DNA from: Guillardia theta CCMP2712
Taxonomy: Eukaryota; Cryptophyceae; Pyrenomonadales; Geminigeraceae
Length of the DNA stretch: 60,502 nt
Reading direction: 5' to 3'
NCBI RefSeq assembly: GCF_000315625.1
Contig: NW_005434512.1
Coordinates: 31,951 to 92,452, forward strand
A program made the translations under genes and the position numbers. The stretch's first letter is position 1. Each line of letters starts with the position of its first letter. The notes below the pieces were generated by a model, which saw only the letters and a list, made by a program, of their open reading frames with translations, had not been told where the DNA came from and did no database searches. Positions 21,644 through 33,865 of this stretch are shown piece after piece.

Positions 21644-24600
21644 ATGGCATGGAACGCCGGACCAGCCATGATTGCCGTCAACAAGGAAGGCTTGCAGGGC
21701 AGGTGTGGAGTAGGCGGCGGTGCGGCATGGAAGAGAGTTGCTGGCAAAGTAGACAGCCGCATGCATGCTCGAGGAAATTTATATGCGCAGCAAGACCTTG
21801 GGAAAGTGAGAGACGAGGAGCAAGAGCAGTACTTTGGCGACGGATGGGGCAAGGGACACGCGTGGCCTGAAGGGGGACAACACAGGAAAGAGAGTTTCCA
21901 GAGAAATGCAGGATGGATTTATGATGGAAGGAGTACCAAGGAGGAGGGAGGTGGTCACGGTGCTGCGGTGGAAGAACAACCCGCCGTCGGAGCACGAGCG
22001 ATCCTGCAGGTGTTCCGCAGCATGCAAAAGATGCCTGGCGAGATCAGAGTGGGGCACACGTGAGGACTGAGAGGGTTCGCTACTGTGAGGTGACGGAGAT
22101 GCTGTAGATTTACCATGGGAAGAGACAAGGGATGCAGCGTGCCGTTGGACTGGGATGGAGTGTCGCGGCATCACCTCACGATTCAGGTCATTGGCCCGCA
22201 AAGAGGCTGCAGCTAGTCGTGCGAGTGACAAGTCGACAGGCGTTGGAGTCACCAGACGAGGCAATCCGATGGTCTCTCAGTGAGGAGAGATACCTCACAG
22301 TAGTGATACATCCTTAGGTTCATTCTCTCCCATGGAACTAACGGCACCTTCGTGAACGGGAAGAAAATCGCAGATTCTTCCCAGTGGTTGTGTTGAATCC
22401 ACACCCGATTGTCAGCTCTGACCTGTTTGTAACTTCAGTGCCCTGAAAGACGGGGATGTAATTGGTCTTGGAAAGGGAAGGTGAACTCGAGCATCGCTGA
22501 ACCTCAACAAGTAACCTCTCCTCACAGGATAGTCAAAGTTGATGGACGCATCGAAGAGAAAGAATTACTCTATCAGGTAGCCGGTCGACCACAAAGAAGA
22601 ATTCTTTCTCGATTGTTGAGAGCTGATCGTTCTTCTTTCAAATACCAGTTTGTTTTCCGCAACCCTTTTGAGAACAACTCATCCTACGTTCCACCGCAAA
22701 ACGGCCGAGTATACACGACGCCAGGTATTCTCTCCTCTACTTTCACGATGCGTATCTGATTCATCTCATCAGCTTCATCTCAAGACGACGACAAGGGCGA
22801 GATCAACTTTCCTTGTAAATCTGCTGTCTTCCAGCCCTCCTGGTGAGAGAGGCTGTTGCATCCGTGCAGAACTTACCTGTAGCAGGTACAAGAATATAAA
22901 GACACCAGGCAGGAGTCTCAGGTTGCAAGATTACGAAATCGAGTCACCGCGTTGTTTACTTCCTTCCAGCAACTTGCGCCTTGAGCTGGACTACGTTTAC
23001 AGCTTCTCAAGTGGTGGACGGTTGTTCTAGAGACCAGTATCCCCGGCAGTGACGATCCTCGCAGGGACCCCGCGGATGTTCGCAGCAACGTCAAGTACTT
23101 GATTGATGGGAGGATCGTTTACCCCGCCGGGTCCATGGGTGTCGTCTTCGACCCCATCTCAAACACGCAGGTGAAGTCGCATGTGACATCACGTGGAGGG
23201 TGACACGGAGGTTTCAAGGAGTACTTCACAGACCATGACGGTTTCATCAATGTCCTAGCGTTACATCCAAACAAGGTTGGAGGCAACGCCGCGCGAGCGG
23301 GTTTCTCAGCTCGATCCTCGGGGCTGACAAAGGATGCAGAGGATCGTAGCAACGGGAGGAGTCGCCACCTGGTCGAGAAGAACAGTGAGGTCGAATGCAG
23401 CGAAAAAGTCTCGTGACGGGATGAGCAGGCAGAAAATAAGCCCAGCGTCAGCATCTTCGTGTGGGACTCTTGTGGGCCAGGGGGTAAACCGACACGGATC
23501 AGCAAACCCTTCGCGAGGCAGCACGAGGCGTCGCTGCAGGTGCCTCACTGCTTCTTCATGGCCGACGCTCACCGCGTCTCCTTGCAACGCAGGCGATGTC
23601 GTTCTCGACGTCAGGAGAGAAGCTGGTGACGGTTGGAGGCGACTCGAAGAACAAGTCTCGCGTCATCGTCTATGAGGTTATTGGTTGCCGTCAACTCTCG
23701 AGGGGCGTGTTGACGTGGGTTGGCTGTAGTGGGTGAAGGGGATCGTGCAACCCGGCATTGTGTACGAGACGTCAGGTACCTGCTGGGCCCCGCCCGCTCC
23801 CTCTCATCGCCCTTGTCATAGAGATTGGCATCATCAAGACTGAGATGGGACTTGCCATCATCCCGTCTGGCGGACAGGCAAGACTGATCCTCCTTGTCGT
23901 TATCCTGACCTACAACAGACCACATGGTTGCTTGAACACAATCCTTTTGTGCTGGAATCGAAGAAGAAGCTCTCAGATGATGTTATGTCTGCTCAAAGGA
24001 ATGTGTGAGTTCCTTTCAATCAGAGCTGAACGCTCCTCTCATATCTTCCTCAGCTACTGGGACTCTCCTCCGATCTTCGATGAAGACGGCTTGCACTTTG
24101 CACAGGTACAGCTTGACTCTCCATTGTTGACCTAGAAAGTCACCCGAGACTGTCAGACTGTCGATCGTCTGAGTAGAGTCTGGAACTACAAGAAGGTTGG
24201 CCCCTCTCGCCGTCGTTTAATCTGAACTCCAGCAGTTCCACAAAGACCCGACCAAGTCGATGGTCACGATGGGAGGTACCAGGAGGGGTTTCCCTTGACT
24301 TCTAGCTGATGCTTGCGACAAGGCGTCATGACTCCCCAGCGCGCTTACTCGATCGCCTGGATTCCTCCGTCTTGGTTCCCTTCCAGTCAGGCTCCTCTCA
24401 AGGCTGTTCCTGCCATGGGGCTCCAACTCGGCGACATCTTCATGTTTGACAAGGTGCCAGACACGTTCGCCTGCTGGAGTAGCTGAAGTGATGCTGGACA
24501 AGGTTGGCTCGGATTACACAGTGATTCACAAGATCGAGCAAGCTCACTCGGGCGAGGTCGTGAGGGCTGAGCTGGTTTAGCCAAGTCGACTGACGGGCGA

Positions 24601-27586
24601 GCAGATTCTTTGTCTCCGATTCATCGTCAAGGAGTCGACGGCAGCTGTGAAGATTCTGAGAGCTTTCTGAGCTCATTTGACCCAGTATGGCAGGAGATCG
24701 AGGAGAATGGAATCTTTCAATACCTGCTGAGGTCTGTCCTGCCCCTCTCCCTCCAGTCTCACACTTGCTGCCAGCGGAGGCCGCGACGGGAAGATCAGGG
24801 CGTGGGACGCGAAACTCTCATGGCGTGAGCCGGTAGGAAGCGGATGAGGCAGGGCCAGGGCTGAGATCTTTGATGGGACAGGTGATGGAGGTGGACCTGA
24901 GGGATGTGGTCGAAGATGGCCTCGAGAGCGTCGTAGCTGTTCGCTCGCTGGACTACAACCCGAGGTTGCAGAGTGTTACAGAAGTCTGAGAGTGTAAAAG
25001 AGTTTCAAGGACAAACAAGCTGATCGCTGCTACAAGTATGAACTCAATCTTCGAGATCGACCTCTCGGTCTTGCGGGTATCTCTTGCCTTCCTTTGCTCC
25101 ACGTCTGCTCAGACATGGACTGGTAGGAGCGAGGATGGCAGTGGCCCTTCGACGCGTGCAAGAGGGTGATGAACTCTCACTTCGGAAGGTGAGGAGGAAG
25201 GAGATTGCTCCGCAGCTCACTGCTTGTTCAGTGTGGAGAGCATCGCCAGGTGGCCATCAGGTGACAAGGCAAGGCGCAAGTTTCATGCAGCCAGCACCTC
25301 GCGGGACGGGTTTGTGAGGATGTGGGACTGCGAGGCGAGGACGGAGAGGCTGAACAGATGTAAGACGAGAGAGGCTCGGCGATGCCTGACGGCTGCGACA
25401 GACATGGGCATGCCCGGGCTGTCCATCGACGTGTCAAGTGAGTGCCTTGACGAGCCCGGGACCTCTGAGGCGCTTCAGGTGACGGGAGTCTGATCGCCGT
25501 CGGCCACCCGGGCGGTCAATTCACCGTGTGGGAAATCCATGAGGAGAGGTGAGAGCGAACCGCTTCTTCCTCCCCTTCGCCCTTCTCCTCAGTCTCCTCC
25601 TCCTCTGCTTCCTCTTGAATCGATACTTCCTCCCCTTCGCCCTCGTCCTCAGTCTCCTTCTCCTCAGTCTCCTTATCCTCTTCTTCCTCTGCTTCCTCTG
25701 CCCTAACAGCATGCGGGGCGGCTAGACTGCAGTGCATCTATCACAACCGGAGCCTTGAGATGGACTGCACGTGCTTGAAGGCAAGGGGCTCCCGCATTTG
25801 GGCTGCTACTGACGTCACTCCCACAGTTCTCGCCTGACTGTAAAATCCTTGCGGTGAAAGACTCGCGATAAGATTGAGAGGCTGAAAGGTGTCAGGTAAT
25901 CTCCGGCAGAAGACAGATCCATACCTTCGACTGCATTCGATATTCTGTTCCTGCCCCTCAGGTGCCTCCCCCTCCTCCTCCTCGTCTGCTCTGACCTCTG
26001 GAAGGGTCAAGAGGAAGTGTACTTTGGAGATGGAAAGCTGAAGGAGCGGGAGAAGCAGCTGCGGGAGAAGAGACACGTGGAGTCGAAGAGTGTGTGGAAG
26101 AGGAACTGAGTTATCGCAGGTGTACATGCTCGCTCACAAGGGAAACGAGAACAAGACGGCACCTAAGTCGACCTTCTCTTGCCCTTGTTGCATCTGCCAC
26201 CTGATGCCTCCAACACAGAGCTGTGAAGTTCGTGGGGAGCAAGTTGAAGCCCGAGCCCTTTGCCGCCGGGCTGATCCGAAACCCTCCGACGGGTAGACGA
26301 GGGCGACAAGGAGGAGACACTGAGATGATTCAGATGGTATCGTGCACAAGATTGGAGCGAAGCATGAAGCTCCACGTGCTGACGCGCTGAAGCGACAGCT
26401 GCCAGGTACCCTTGCTCCTCTCTGCTTCTCGTCTTCCGCCTTGAGCTTGTCGTCTCCCTCCTCTCCTTGCTCAGTATTCAAGCACCTCTGCTCCTCCGTC
26501 GGCAAGCACGCCACCACTATCACCAACATGGACTTCTCTGCTGATAGCAGACTGCTTCGAACCAGCGACAACTCAGGTTCCCTTCCCCCTGTGACTTCCA
26601 GTCCTCCATCCTCTCGCAGGAGAACTTCTGTACTGGAACGTCGCAAACTTGACCAGCATCTCCCGTGCCGGCGACCTGCGGGACGTGCGATGGGCGAACT
26701 TTTCGTAGCTCCTCCTCTGCTCTCCTCCTTCAAACCTGACACGCTTGGCAGCGTCCCCTTCATGTGGGAGCTGAAGGGGATCTGGGAGGGGAGCAGCAAA
26801 GTGAGTTCTCCCTCCCCTCTGATCAGACTGACAAGCTCCCGCAGCCCAGTAACATCTCTGTGGTCGATGCTCAGCCACAGCTGGGGGTGGCGGCCGTGGC
26901 ACTTGAGAACCACCAGGCTCGTTCGCCTCTCCTGCTGTCGCCCAGCTCACCCGCCTGCTCCAGGTCGCTCTCTGCGGCTTTCCGTGTCGTGACAAGATGG
27001 AGGAGAGGCAGCGGTACGGAGGGCATGGCTCAGGTAGGCTGGACCAGCTCCTCCGCAGCTGAAAAACAGCTGGGCAGTGATCCTGGGAATGACCTTCACC
27101 AACGACAGCAAGTTCCTTCTGACTTGCGGGAGGTAACGAAGAGCGAATGCGCTGGCTGACTGTGACGCTGACCTCCGATAGTTTGGACAACTGCGTGCTG
27201 CAGTGGCGGGTGAAGGAGGGCAGGTCAGCCTCGACTCTTCTCATTGTCTTGTGCTCCTTGACATGACAGCAGAGAAGGGGAGGGGGGATCACACCCCTCA
27301 CGTCGGGTAAGCTTGTCCTGCTTCCTTGTTCGGAGCCCCTTCAGTCCCCTGCCGCTCTCACCTCCTCTCCTTCCATCCATTGCCGTCGTTCGCTTTCTTT
27401 TCTCGTTTCCTCTCTTCGCCTTCTCTTAAAAATTTCTCCTCCCCTCCCCTCTCCCCTCTTCTGTCTTGCTCTCATCTCTTCTCTTCCGCTGTTTGTTCTT
27501 AGAACTCCAAGGCTGAGGGAGACGGACAGGTCAACGTTCGAGCTGGAGCCTCTTCTTTCCCCATCCTCACCAGGGCGGATGACTAG
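21644..27586 (+). CDS. FHA domain fused to EMAP-like WD40 protein
   Basis: Many short exons. The N-terminus (MAWNAGPAMIAVNKEGLQG) precedes an FHA phosphothreonine-binding domain: FTMGRDKGCSVPLDW and DGVSRHHLTIQ (about 22110-22188), SHGTNGTFVNGKKI (about 22325), ALKDGDVIGLGKG (about 22439), then KYQFVFRNP-type end (about 22650). Splicing stays in frame through GRVYTTP, ASSQDDDKGEINFPCKSAV, FQPSW and YKNIKTPG into the EMAP core: NLRLELDYVYSF (about 22975), DGRIVYPAGSMGVVFD, SIFVWDSCGPGGK, SFSTSGEKLVTVGG, GDIFMFDK, IHKIEQAHSGEV, KLIAATSMNSIFEIDL, GSLIAVGHPGGQFTVWEI, GELLYWNVANL, RDVRWANF, ELKGIWEGSS, and DNCVLQWRVKEG near 27185. The terminal exon ends SSFPILTRADD, stop 27584-27586. EMAP/EML proteins bind microtubules through a tandem atypical beta-propeller. 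The FHA part suggests phospho-dependent recruitment. Confidence 0.85.
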
Positions 27587-27677
27587 GAAAAGAGGGAGGG
27601 AAGGGGGATGTAGGAAACAAGAGTTCTAATGCTACATTTATGCTCATAGCTACGAGCCATCCTCTCCCCTCCTTCCT

Positions 27678-29173
27678 CTACGCGCATCCTGCAATGGTTT
27701 CAGCCAACCGCGTCACGATGAGCTGGACGGCGTCATGCTGGCGCTGCAGCTTGGCGGCGTCATCGATGAAGGAGCTGTGAAAGTTTTGAGCCTCCTGCTC
27801 TCGCGCCTCGAACACGCCCCCCAGCTGCTGCCTGACCATGTCCTTGGTCTCCACCTCGTTCTTCGCGTCGTCCCTCGCGTCATACAGCTCGACCAGCTTC
27901 TCCTCCCACTCCCTCATCGTCGCCTTGTTCTGCTCCAGCGCTGACTGCATCCCATGCATCTGCTCCTCGATCTCTTGCAGCCTCGTCGCAATCTGCTCCT
28001 GCAGCTGATGCACCACCTGCAGCATGCTCGTCGCCGTGTCGCTGCTCGAGCTCGCCAGGATGCTCTTGAACTTCTCGACTGTCTGCGCGAGCTTCGCGTT
28101 TCCTGCAGGGGGGACAAGAAGCAGAATTTTCTTCTTGGCTTCCAGCAGGACGTTAGCTGGGCTCTGCTTTGATGACGCTGACGAGAGGGTCTGGATCAGC
28201 TGAGCGACCTCGTCGAGGATCGGCTTCTCCGCCTCCAGCTGACTTCTCTCCTCGTCGTACTTGGGCTTCAGCTTCGCCAGGTTCGCTTCCCCGGTCGTCA
28301 CCGAGGATACGTACAACTGGTACTGCGACTCAGCATATGCAGCTGCTTCCGCCGCTGCCTCTTGCTTCGCAGCTGCCGTTCTGTACCCAGCCTGTGCCTC
28401 CAGCCACTTGCGCTTGGCACCTGACAATCAGCTTGAGCATCATCACAAGACTTGGCGGGCCAAACCCTCAGCAGCAAGGCTCAGTTGCTGGTCCCGCTCG
28501 TAGAGGGTACTGTTCTCTTTCTATCGAGCAGATAAGAGCGAAGGGGAGGGAGACAAGGGAGTACCGTGATGTTCGCTTGCAGCCCGATGAAGGTGTTCTC
28601 AATCAGCTCATACTTGTCCTTCATCGCGCAGTTCGCCTCCAGCATCGTGCCTGCACTCAAAGGAACGTGACGAGATAAAGAGAGCCACTGAAGCCTCTCA
28701 CTGGCTGAGGGGCGGCGGATCAAGGAGCTGAGGAGCAACTTCGACTGCTTGGGAAACCTCTGAGACCGTCACGTCAGCCGAGTGGGGAAGAAGAGCCTCT
28801 CAAGAACGAGCCTGCAGGACTTGCTTCTCAACCTCCCTCTCCATCTCCTTCCTCGCAAACTCCTCCTCCAGCTGGTGCAGCTGCAACCCAGTCACAGACA
28901 TGATAGCTCGCAGCTCTGGTGTAAAAGAGTTGTGGGATCGTCATCCTCCTACCTTGGAGGGCCAAGTCATGACCGTCACCTGTCCTGCATAATCCACCAT
29001 GTTCTTCTCCTCCATGGCAGATCCCGTCAGCATCACGATGGCTACCGTACAGGCAAGACCGCCAAGGACAAGGTTGAGCCGCTTCCATGACTTCGCTGGC
29101 GCTGCTGCTGCCGCAAGTGTGAGGGAGGAGAGGGGAAGGGCGGGGTCAGTCTTCTACCTGAAGCCGGGAGCAT
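27678..29173 (-). CDS. N-terminally anchored coiled-coil protein
   Basis: Start ATG at 29173 (MLPAS), spliced in frame to AAPAKSWKRLNLVLGG and a transmembrane span LVLGGLACTVAIVMLTG. Then come SAMEEKNMVDYAGQ, a helical piece QLHQLEEEFARKEMEREVEK, CAMKDKYELIENTFIGLQAN and a large final exon (about 28427-27678) made of heptad-rich helices, e.g. LQVVHQLQEQIATRLQEIEE and WEEKLVELYDARDDAKNEVE. It ends RLAETIAGCA. No enzyme motif is visible. The architecture, short cytosolic N-terminus plus anchor plus coiled coil, resembles the 17065-19037 gene but sequence similarity is not obvious. The stop is 92 bp from the convergent FHA-EMAP stop. Confidence 0.75.
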
Positions 29174-29598
29174 GACAAGAAGTAGCGAGACCCGAAATAG
29201 TTTGACACCTGTCAAATGAAAAAAAGGCTCCGACTCTGCCTTTTTAGTTATTACTCCGAGGCTCACGGACACCTAGCTAGCAGGCCCGCCTCACCTCGGA
29301 GATGGAAAGTTTCACTTGCGGAGGGGTATCACATGAAGTTACTGCTGCAATCAGTTACAAGCTACAAGACATGGAGTCATGGAATGAGCTCTTGAACAGA
29401 AACGAATGGAGTAAGTCATGCAGATTGCATCACTGTAACAAAGTTTCAGATTCGGTTTCCTGTGCCGCGCACACACGCAAGCAGGTGTAGACAGAACGAG
29501 GTGCGAAGATGCCCATCTTGTAGCAGAAAGATAGTTTACAGTAGAATGAAACATATAAGGTACTAGGATGTCCCTACAAGTAGTGGAGGAAGGATAGT

Positions 29599-30489
29599 TC
29601 AGTAGATAGACTTCCTTCGCAGTGGATAGGTGGGAGACCGTCTGAGCGGAGAGTGACGGTCGTGCTCCTCCAAGCTTCCCCATTCGTCGAAGTATCGCTC
29701 GGACGAGCTGAACGAAGTCGAAGCCAGCTCCTCAAAGCTCGGCTGCTCCAGACCCCTATGCTCGTGCACGGGCTGTGGGTGGTGCCCGGCATGCATGGCC
29801 TCCCACAAGCCCGGATGAAACATCTGGTTCCTCTCGTGCTCTACATGATCCCCAGGCAGCAGGCGGCCGAAATCCGCCATGACGTCCCATGCATCCCCGC
29901 GTCGATGAGAGGAGGCCGTCCTCTGCGGTCTGAACGGGTTGCAGTCATGCGACATGCGTCGAGGACGCATCTCAATCGGGCTGATGCTGGCGCAGTCATC
30001 GGAGGCACAAGGAGACGACATCTGCACAACCATCTGCTGCTTCGCTACAATGTTGGCGTAGAACCTGGTACCCGAAGAGCTTGGTGCCGGCGACAAGCTC
30101 GAGCTCGCCCTCCCCATCGTGTGATACATCTTGCGATGCCACGCCAGCCTCAACGGGCTCTCGGCCTCGTCCGGGGAGGAGCACGTTCGTCCTGGGCTGC
30201 ACGATGAAGGGCTTGAGGAGGCCTCTTGTCGGGCTTGAGGCTTGTGAACGTGGCTTTGGCTATGGTTGTGGCTGTGGCTGTGGCTGTGTCGAATTTCCTT
30301 TCTGTTCTTGTACGATTTCTTGATCAGTCGGAGGATCACAGTAAACATGGCCGCAACGACTGAGGCCAAAAAAAGAGAGGAGGCGAAAAATGAGTGAAGC
30401 CCTGTCTCCACCTCTCGAACCGCAGATGGCATCATCCCTCCAAACGAAAAAAGCTTGTGCGAGTGCAAACCAAGAATTGACTCGATCAT
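29599..30489 (-). CDS. Single-exon membrane protein with His-rich segment, unknown family
   Basis: An uninterrupted 296-codon frame starting MIESILGLHSHKLFSFGGMM. A transmembrane span lies at residues about 35-55 (SSLFLASVVAAMFTVILRLI), followed by a basic stop-transfer KKSYKNRK and a His/Ser run (HSHSHSHNHSQSH). The long polar tail is rich in Ser, Arg and His (EMRPRRMSHDCNPFRPQR, EEHDRHSPLRRSPTYPLRR) and ends RRKSIY. The histidine run could bind metal but this is only composition. Absence of introns contrasts with most neighbours. Family not recognised. Confidence 0.65.
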   Translation of the reverse strand: MIESILGLHSHKLFSFGGMMPSAVREVETGLHSFFASSLFLASVVAAMFTVILRLIKKSYKNRKEIRHSHSHSHNHSQSHVHKPQARQEASSSPSSCSPGRTCSSPDEAESPLRLAWHRKMYHTMGRASSSLSPAPSSSGTRFYANIVAKQQMVVQMSSPCASDDCASISPIEMRPRRMSHDCNPFRPQRTASSHRRGDAWDVMADFGRLLPGDHVEHERNQMFHPGLWEAMHAGHHPQPVHEHRGLEQPSFEELASTSFSSSERYFDEWGSLEEHDRHSPLRRSPTYPLRRKSIY

Positions 30490-32649
30490 TGGCTAGATTG
30501 GTAGTCCCTGGATATGAGACCAGTTGCTTGCATACACTCTAGCCCAATTTGTCGCTCACCAGCGCAGATCCGAAAACAAACTTTTGAAAATCTCAAACTC
30601 TTCTAAAACTCCTTGATGCTCGATTCCTTCGCCTTCGTATGCCTTTGAGCACTTGAGCTTGTTCTGCTCTGCTTGCCTGGGCCCTTTCCCCGGTGCCTAC
30701 GCTCTTCAAGTCTGTGGTATTCTGATCTCTCTGGCGGGAACGTGTCCTCCTATCTCACACTCCGTGCTCTTCTCTTCTCGTTCGCTTCTTGCTCCTGCCC
30801 TCCGGCAACCTCTTCCTTTTCTTCCCAAACCCCTACCCCACCCCCCATGGGCTCCCTCCATGAAACACTACCCCTTCTCTTTCAGACTACCCTACCCCTC
30901 CCACTCATGGATTTTTTTTTCAGAGGGCTGGTGAGGCTTTAAGACCCCCAACTGTAAACAGAATCGTACCGGTGGTTTACAGTTCCTTCTGTCAAACCCT
31001 ACTATGACGACCACCCCTACCCCACCTGCACGATATAAGCCAACCACGATGGTCATTGAATTCTAAAAAGGATTATTCCATTGTTAGTTTGCTGCTTTAT
31101 ATTATCTCTTCAATGAATTTTGTTCCTAGTTTTGAAACTTTGCAGAGATAATTTTGAGAACATTTGTGACATTGCACGCCATTTCTTCTCCTTCGACCTC
31201 TTCTCCTTACCCCTTACTCATTTTCTATCTCATTGTCAGCATGGTCTCCCCATCTTTCACGTTTGGTTCCCAAAAATTCAATGAGAATCTTTAATTTTCA
31301 AACTTTGATCGACTGTATGAAAAGAATATTGAAGCCTGAGGTGTCAGCGAGGGAGTATACAAAACGAACGAACAGGATTTTACAACGTTTCAAACCACAA
31401 CCGACCTCGTGACTTGTCAGCAGGAACACACAATCTTATGGCAACCCAACGTCGGAGATTCGAAAATAAGATCTTTCATATCAATTTCGTTGAGGATAAT
31501 GACAGGTTTTATCGTCAGCTTGTCATCACGATTCTCCATTTTTCGGAAACGACAGGGGGTACTTGAAGGTACTCGGACGTTGTGGACAAGGGTAGGGTGA
31601 CTAGCTTTTTTCGAAAAATAGGTCACGGAGAGAATCATTCAAATGTCGTGATTTCGATTATTTTTATCAGGAAAACAACGTTTGGATCGACCGGCTGCCT
31701 CCAGTGACATGGTTACAAAAGTGTGTTTTAGCATAAGCACACGAATCAGAAAACCAAATCTCAGCTTTCAAAAAGGGGATTTCTGATTTTTCAAATGTGA
31801 TGAGAATATTTGAACTTATCTCCCAATCCTGAGAGCTCTCGTTTCAAATTGAAAACGGTTCTTGGCTTTTTTTACCCAAAACCACCCCCTGGGAACGAGA
31901 CCACCCTCACCCCCCAGCATAGGCATGATTAATACCACCCCTCCTACCTCAGGCCTTGCATGCGTCCCTCATCCGCCGCAGATAAAAAAGTCACGAGACC
32001 CGTAACGTGACGTCCGGCGAGCTGCCTCACCTGTCAGTGCTCACAAGTCCGCCGGCCCGGCGCGGCCTGAGGCGGGCCTCGGGTGAAAGCGGTCCGATCA
32101 GGCTCAGTTTACTCACTGAGTCAGTAGTTAGGCTCGGCTCCGAGGCTCGCCGCCGCCGACTGGCGGGGCCGGGCAGCGCACTGGCCAGGCTGCCGCGGCC
32201 CGTGGCCCCGCCGCGCTCAGCGGCCCGCTAGTGGTGACAGTGACCATCGGCTCTAGGCTCCGAATCATTGATTGCTCCGCCGGACTAGCCTTGAACGGTC
32301 ACTCACTGGCACAGCGGCACCGGGTATCAATTATCCGACTGATAGCACCGTACCGTGCGGGCAGTCACGCCACGGATTAAGGTAGTACGCGGCCCACGCC
32401 GGCCTGAGCCTCTGCAGCATGACAGTGTGATCCATCGGCAGGGTCGCCGTGCCAGAAACTCGGTGACGGTGATCGGAGAGACCGTCTCACTGTCAAGTTT
32501 ACTCGATTATCAACCCGACCATGGCCTTTGACGACCTGTGCACTCAGTCGTGATACAGACAGGGCAGGTAGACGAGTAGGAGCAAAACTCATGGCAGGTG
32601 TGCGAACAGCTGCAGATGGCGTGAGGAGGGCGGGGAGGGAAGCAGCAAC
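30490..32649. other. Long gene-free spacer with GC-rich island
   Basis: 30490-30960 is pyrimidine-rich with CCCCACCCCCC runs. 31040-31900 is AT-rich with no gene signal. 32030-32420 is a GC-rich island with CCGGCCCGGCGCGG-type palindromic segments like those at 10620-10740 and 41880-42060. Apparent frames are short and unsupported. I see nothing that looks like a structural RNA. Confidence 0.65.
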
Positions 32650-33865
32650 TCACGGATAGAAGACCACTCCCTCATCGTCCTCGATGCATCGGTTGCACTG
32701 GTGGCACCAAAGTTGTTGCTGCTCCCTGAAGGCGAAGAGGGTGTCAAACACACAAGAGGGGAGAGCGACAAGCGACCAGTTGAAGTCCTGCCTCGTTCCG
32801 AAGAGCTTTCGATTCCGAGGACGAGACACTAGAGTGCGATTCTGACGTAATCTTTTCGACTGTGATGAGCGAACATCCATTTGCCATGGCATTGAATGAG
32901 CCTGATGCCACTGATTACTCACTTGCGCAGCCTCCTCCTTCAGAGTCAACTCCTCTCCTCCTCTCTTCCCCCTTCTCAGTCACTCTGTTTTCCCTCCCTC
33001 CTCGTGTTTGCCCTCCTGCACGGATCCTCCCAGTCCGACCTTGCAGAACTGAGCTCTGCCAGTTTCCGAGTCACCAAACACGGGCCTGCAAGGTTGGCGA
33101 GCAACATCAGAACAAGGAACATGCTTCTTCTCCATCACCGCTTCGTGCAGTTGAAGAATTCGCATAGCTTGCTAACGCAATTGACTTGCCCCTCCTTCCT
33201 GTGCATTGAGCAGCGAGTAGCGATGCCCGTGTTGGGGTCCCCGAAGAAAGCTCTCTTACAGCAAGAGGCCTCGCCCTCCTCACAGAGGCGATACTTCCTG
33301 ACAAGCAAGAATGAGCGGGAGCAGACAGACGATCCTTCCTTGCATACAGCGAGACTTCGTCGTCCGTCTTGTGCAGGTGGCAGTGCCGGCGGGTTCGCGT
33401 GAATCTACTCCCATAGGCCGCTGTCAGGTTGCATCCCACCCTCGCGCATCTTCCCTTTGGATGATCGCTCCGTCGTTTTGACCTCAACAGTACATGCCCG
33501 TCTAGCTGATGCAGAGAGCAGGCCTGCAATACTCCTCCCTCATACCCAAAGGCAGCGAGGGAGGAGCAGCCCGGGACGCAGCACCTGACGTTCACCATGT
33601 CCTTATCTGCGACCCATCGGTCACTCCTCTCAGCTCCATCTCCCTACCTCTGATCACCTGTCGGCAGCCGATGCTGAGCACAGTAGACCCTCTGCTTGCT
33701 GACCTCGAACTCGAAGAATTCCCCAAATGTCGATGGCCCGTACTGAGCCAACTTCCTGCAGCCTTCTGCACGACAATGGGAAGGAGCCAGCGCTTTGTGG
33801 AAGAGAACGAAGAGGAGGTGAAACAAGAGGGGACGATGTATTGATCCTCGATTATCTTGAGACAT
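32650..33865 (-). CDS. EsV-1-7 cysteine-repeat protein
   Basis: Start MSQDNRGSIH at 33865. The protein is built of Cys/His repeats of the form C-x4-C-x15-25-C-x2-H: HCRAEGCRKLAQYG...YCAQH (about 33770-33660), CCVPGCSSLAAFG...ACSLH and CARVGCNLTAAYG...HCHLH (about 33590-33370), CCKRAFFGDPNTGIATRCSMH (about 33270-33200), and PCRPVFGDSETGRAQFCK spliced to AH (about 33090 to 32910). The second unit of the second exon fits C-x4-C-x16-C-x2-H exactly. The last exon (about 32840-32650) has RPRNRKLFGTRQDF and LWCHQCNRCIEDDEG. This matches the EsV-1-7 repeat first named from a phaeovirus gene and later found in the brown algal regulator IMMEDIATE UPRIGHT. Molecular function in this family is unknown; a zinc-binding regulatory role is plausible. 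Confidence 0.78.
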
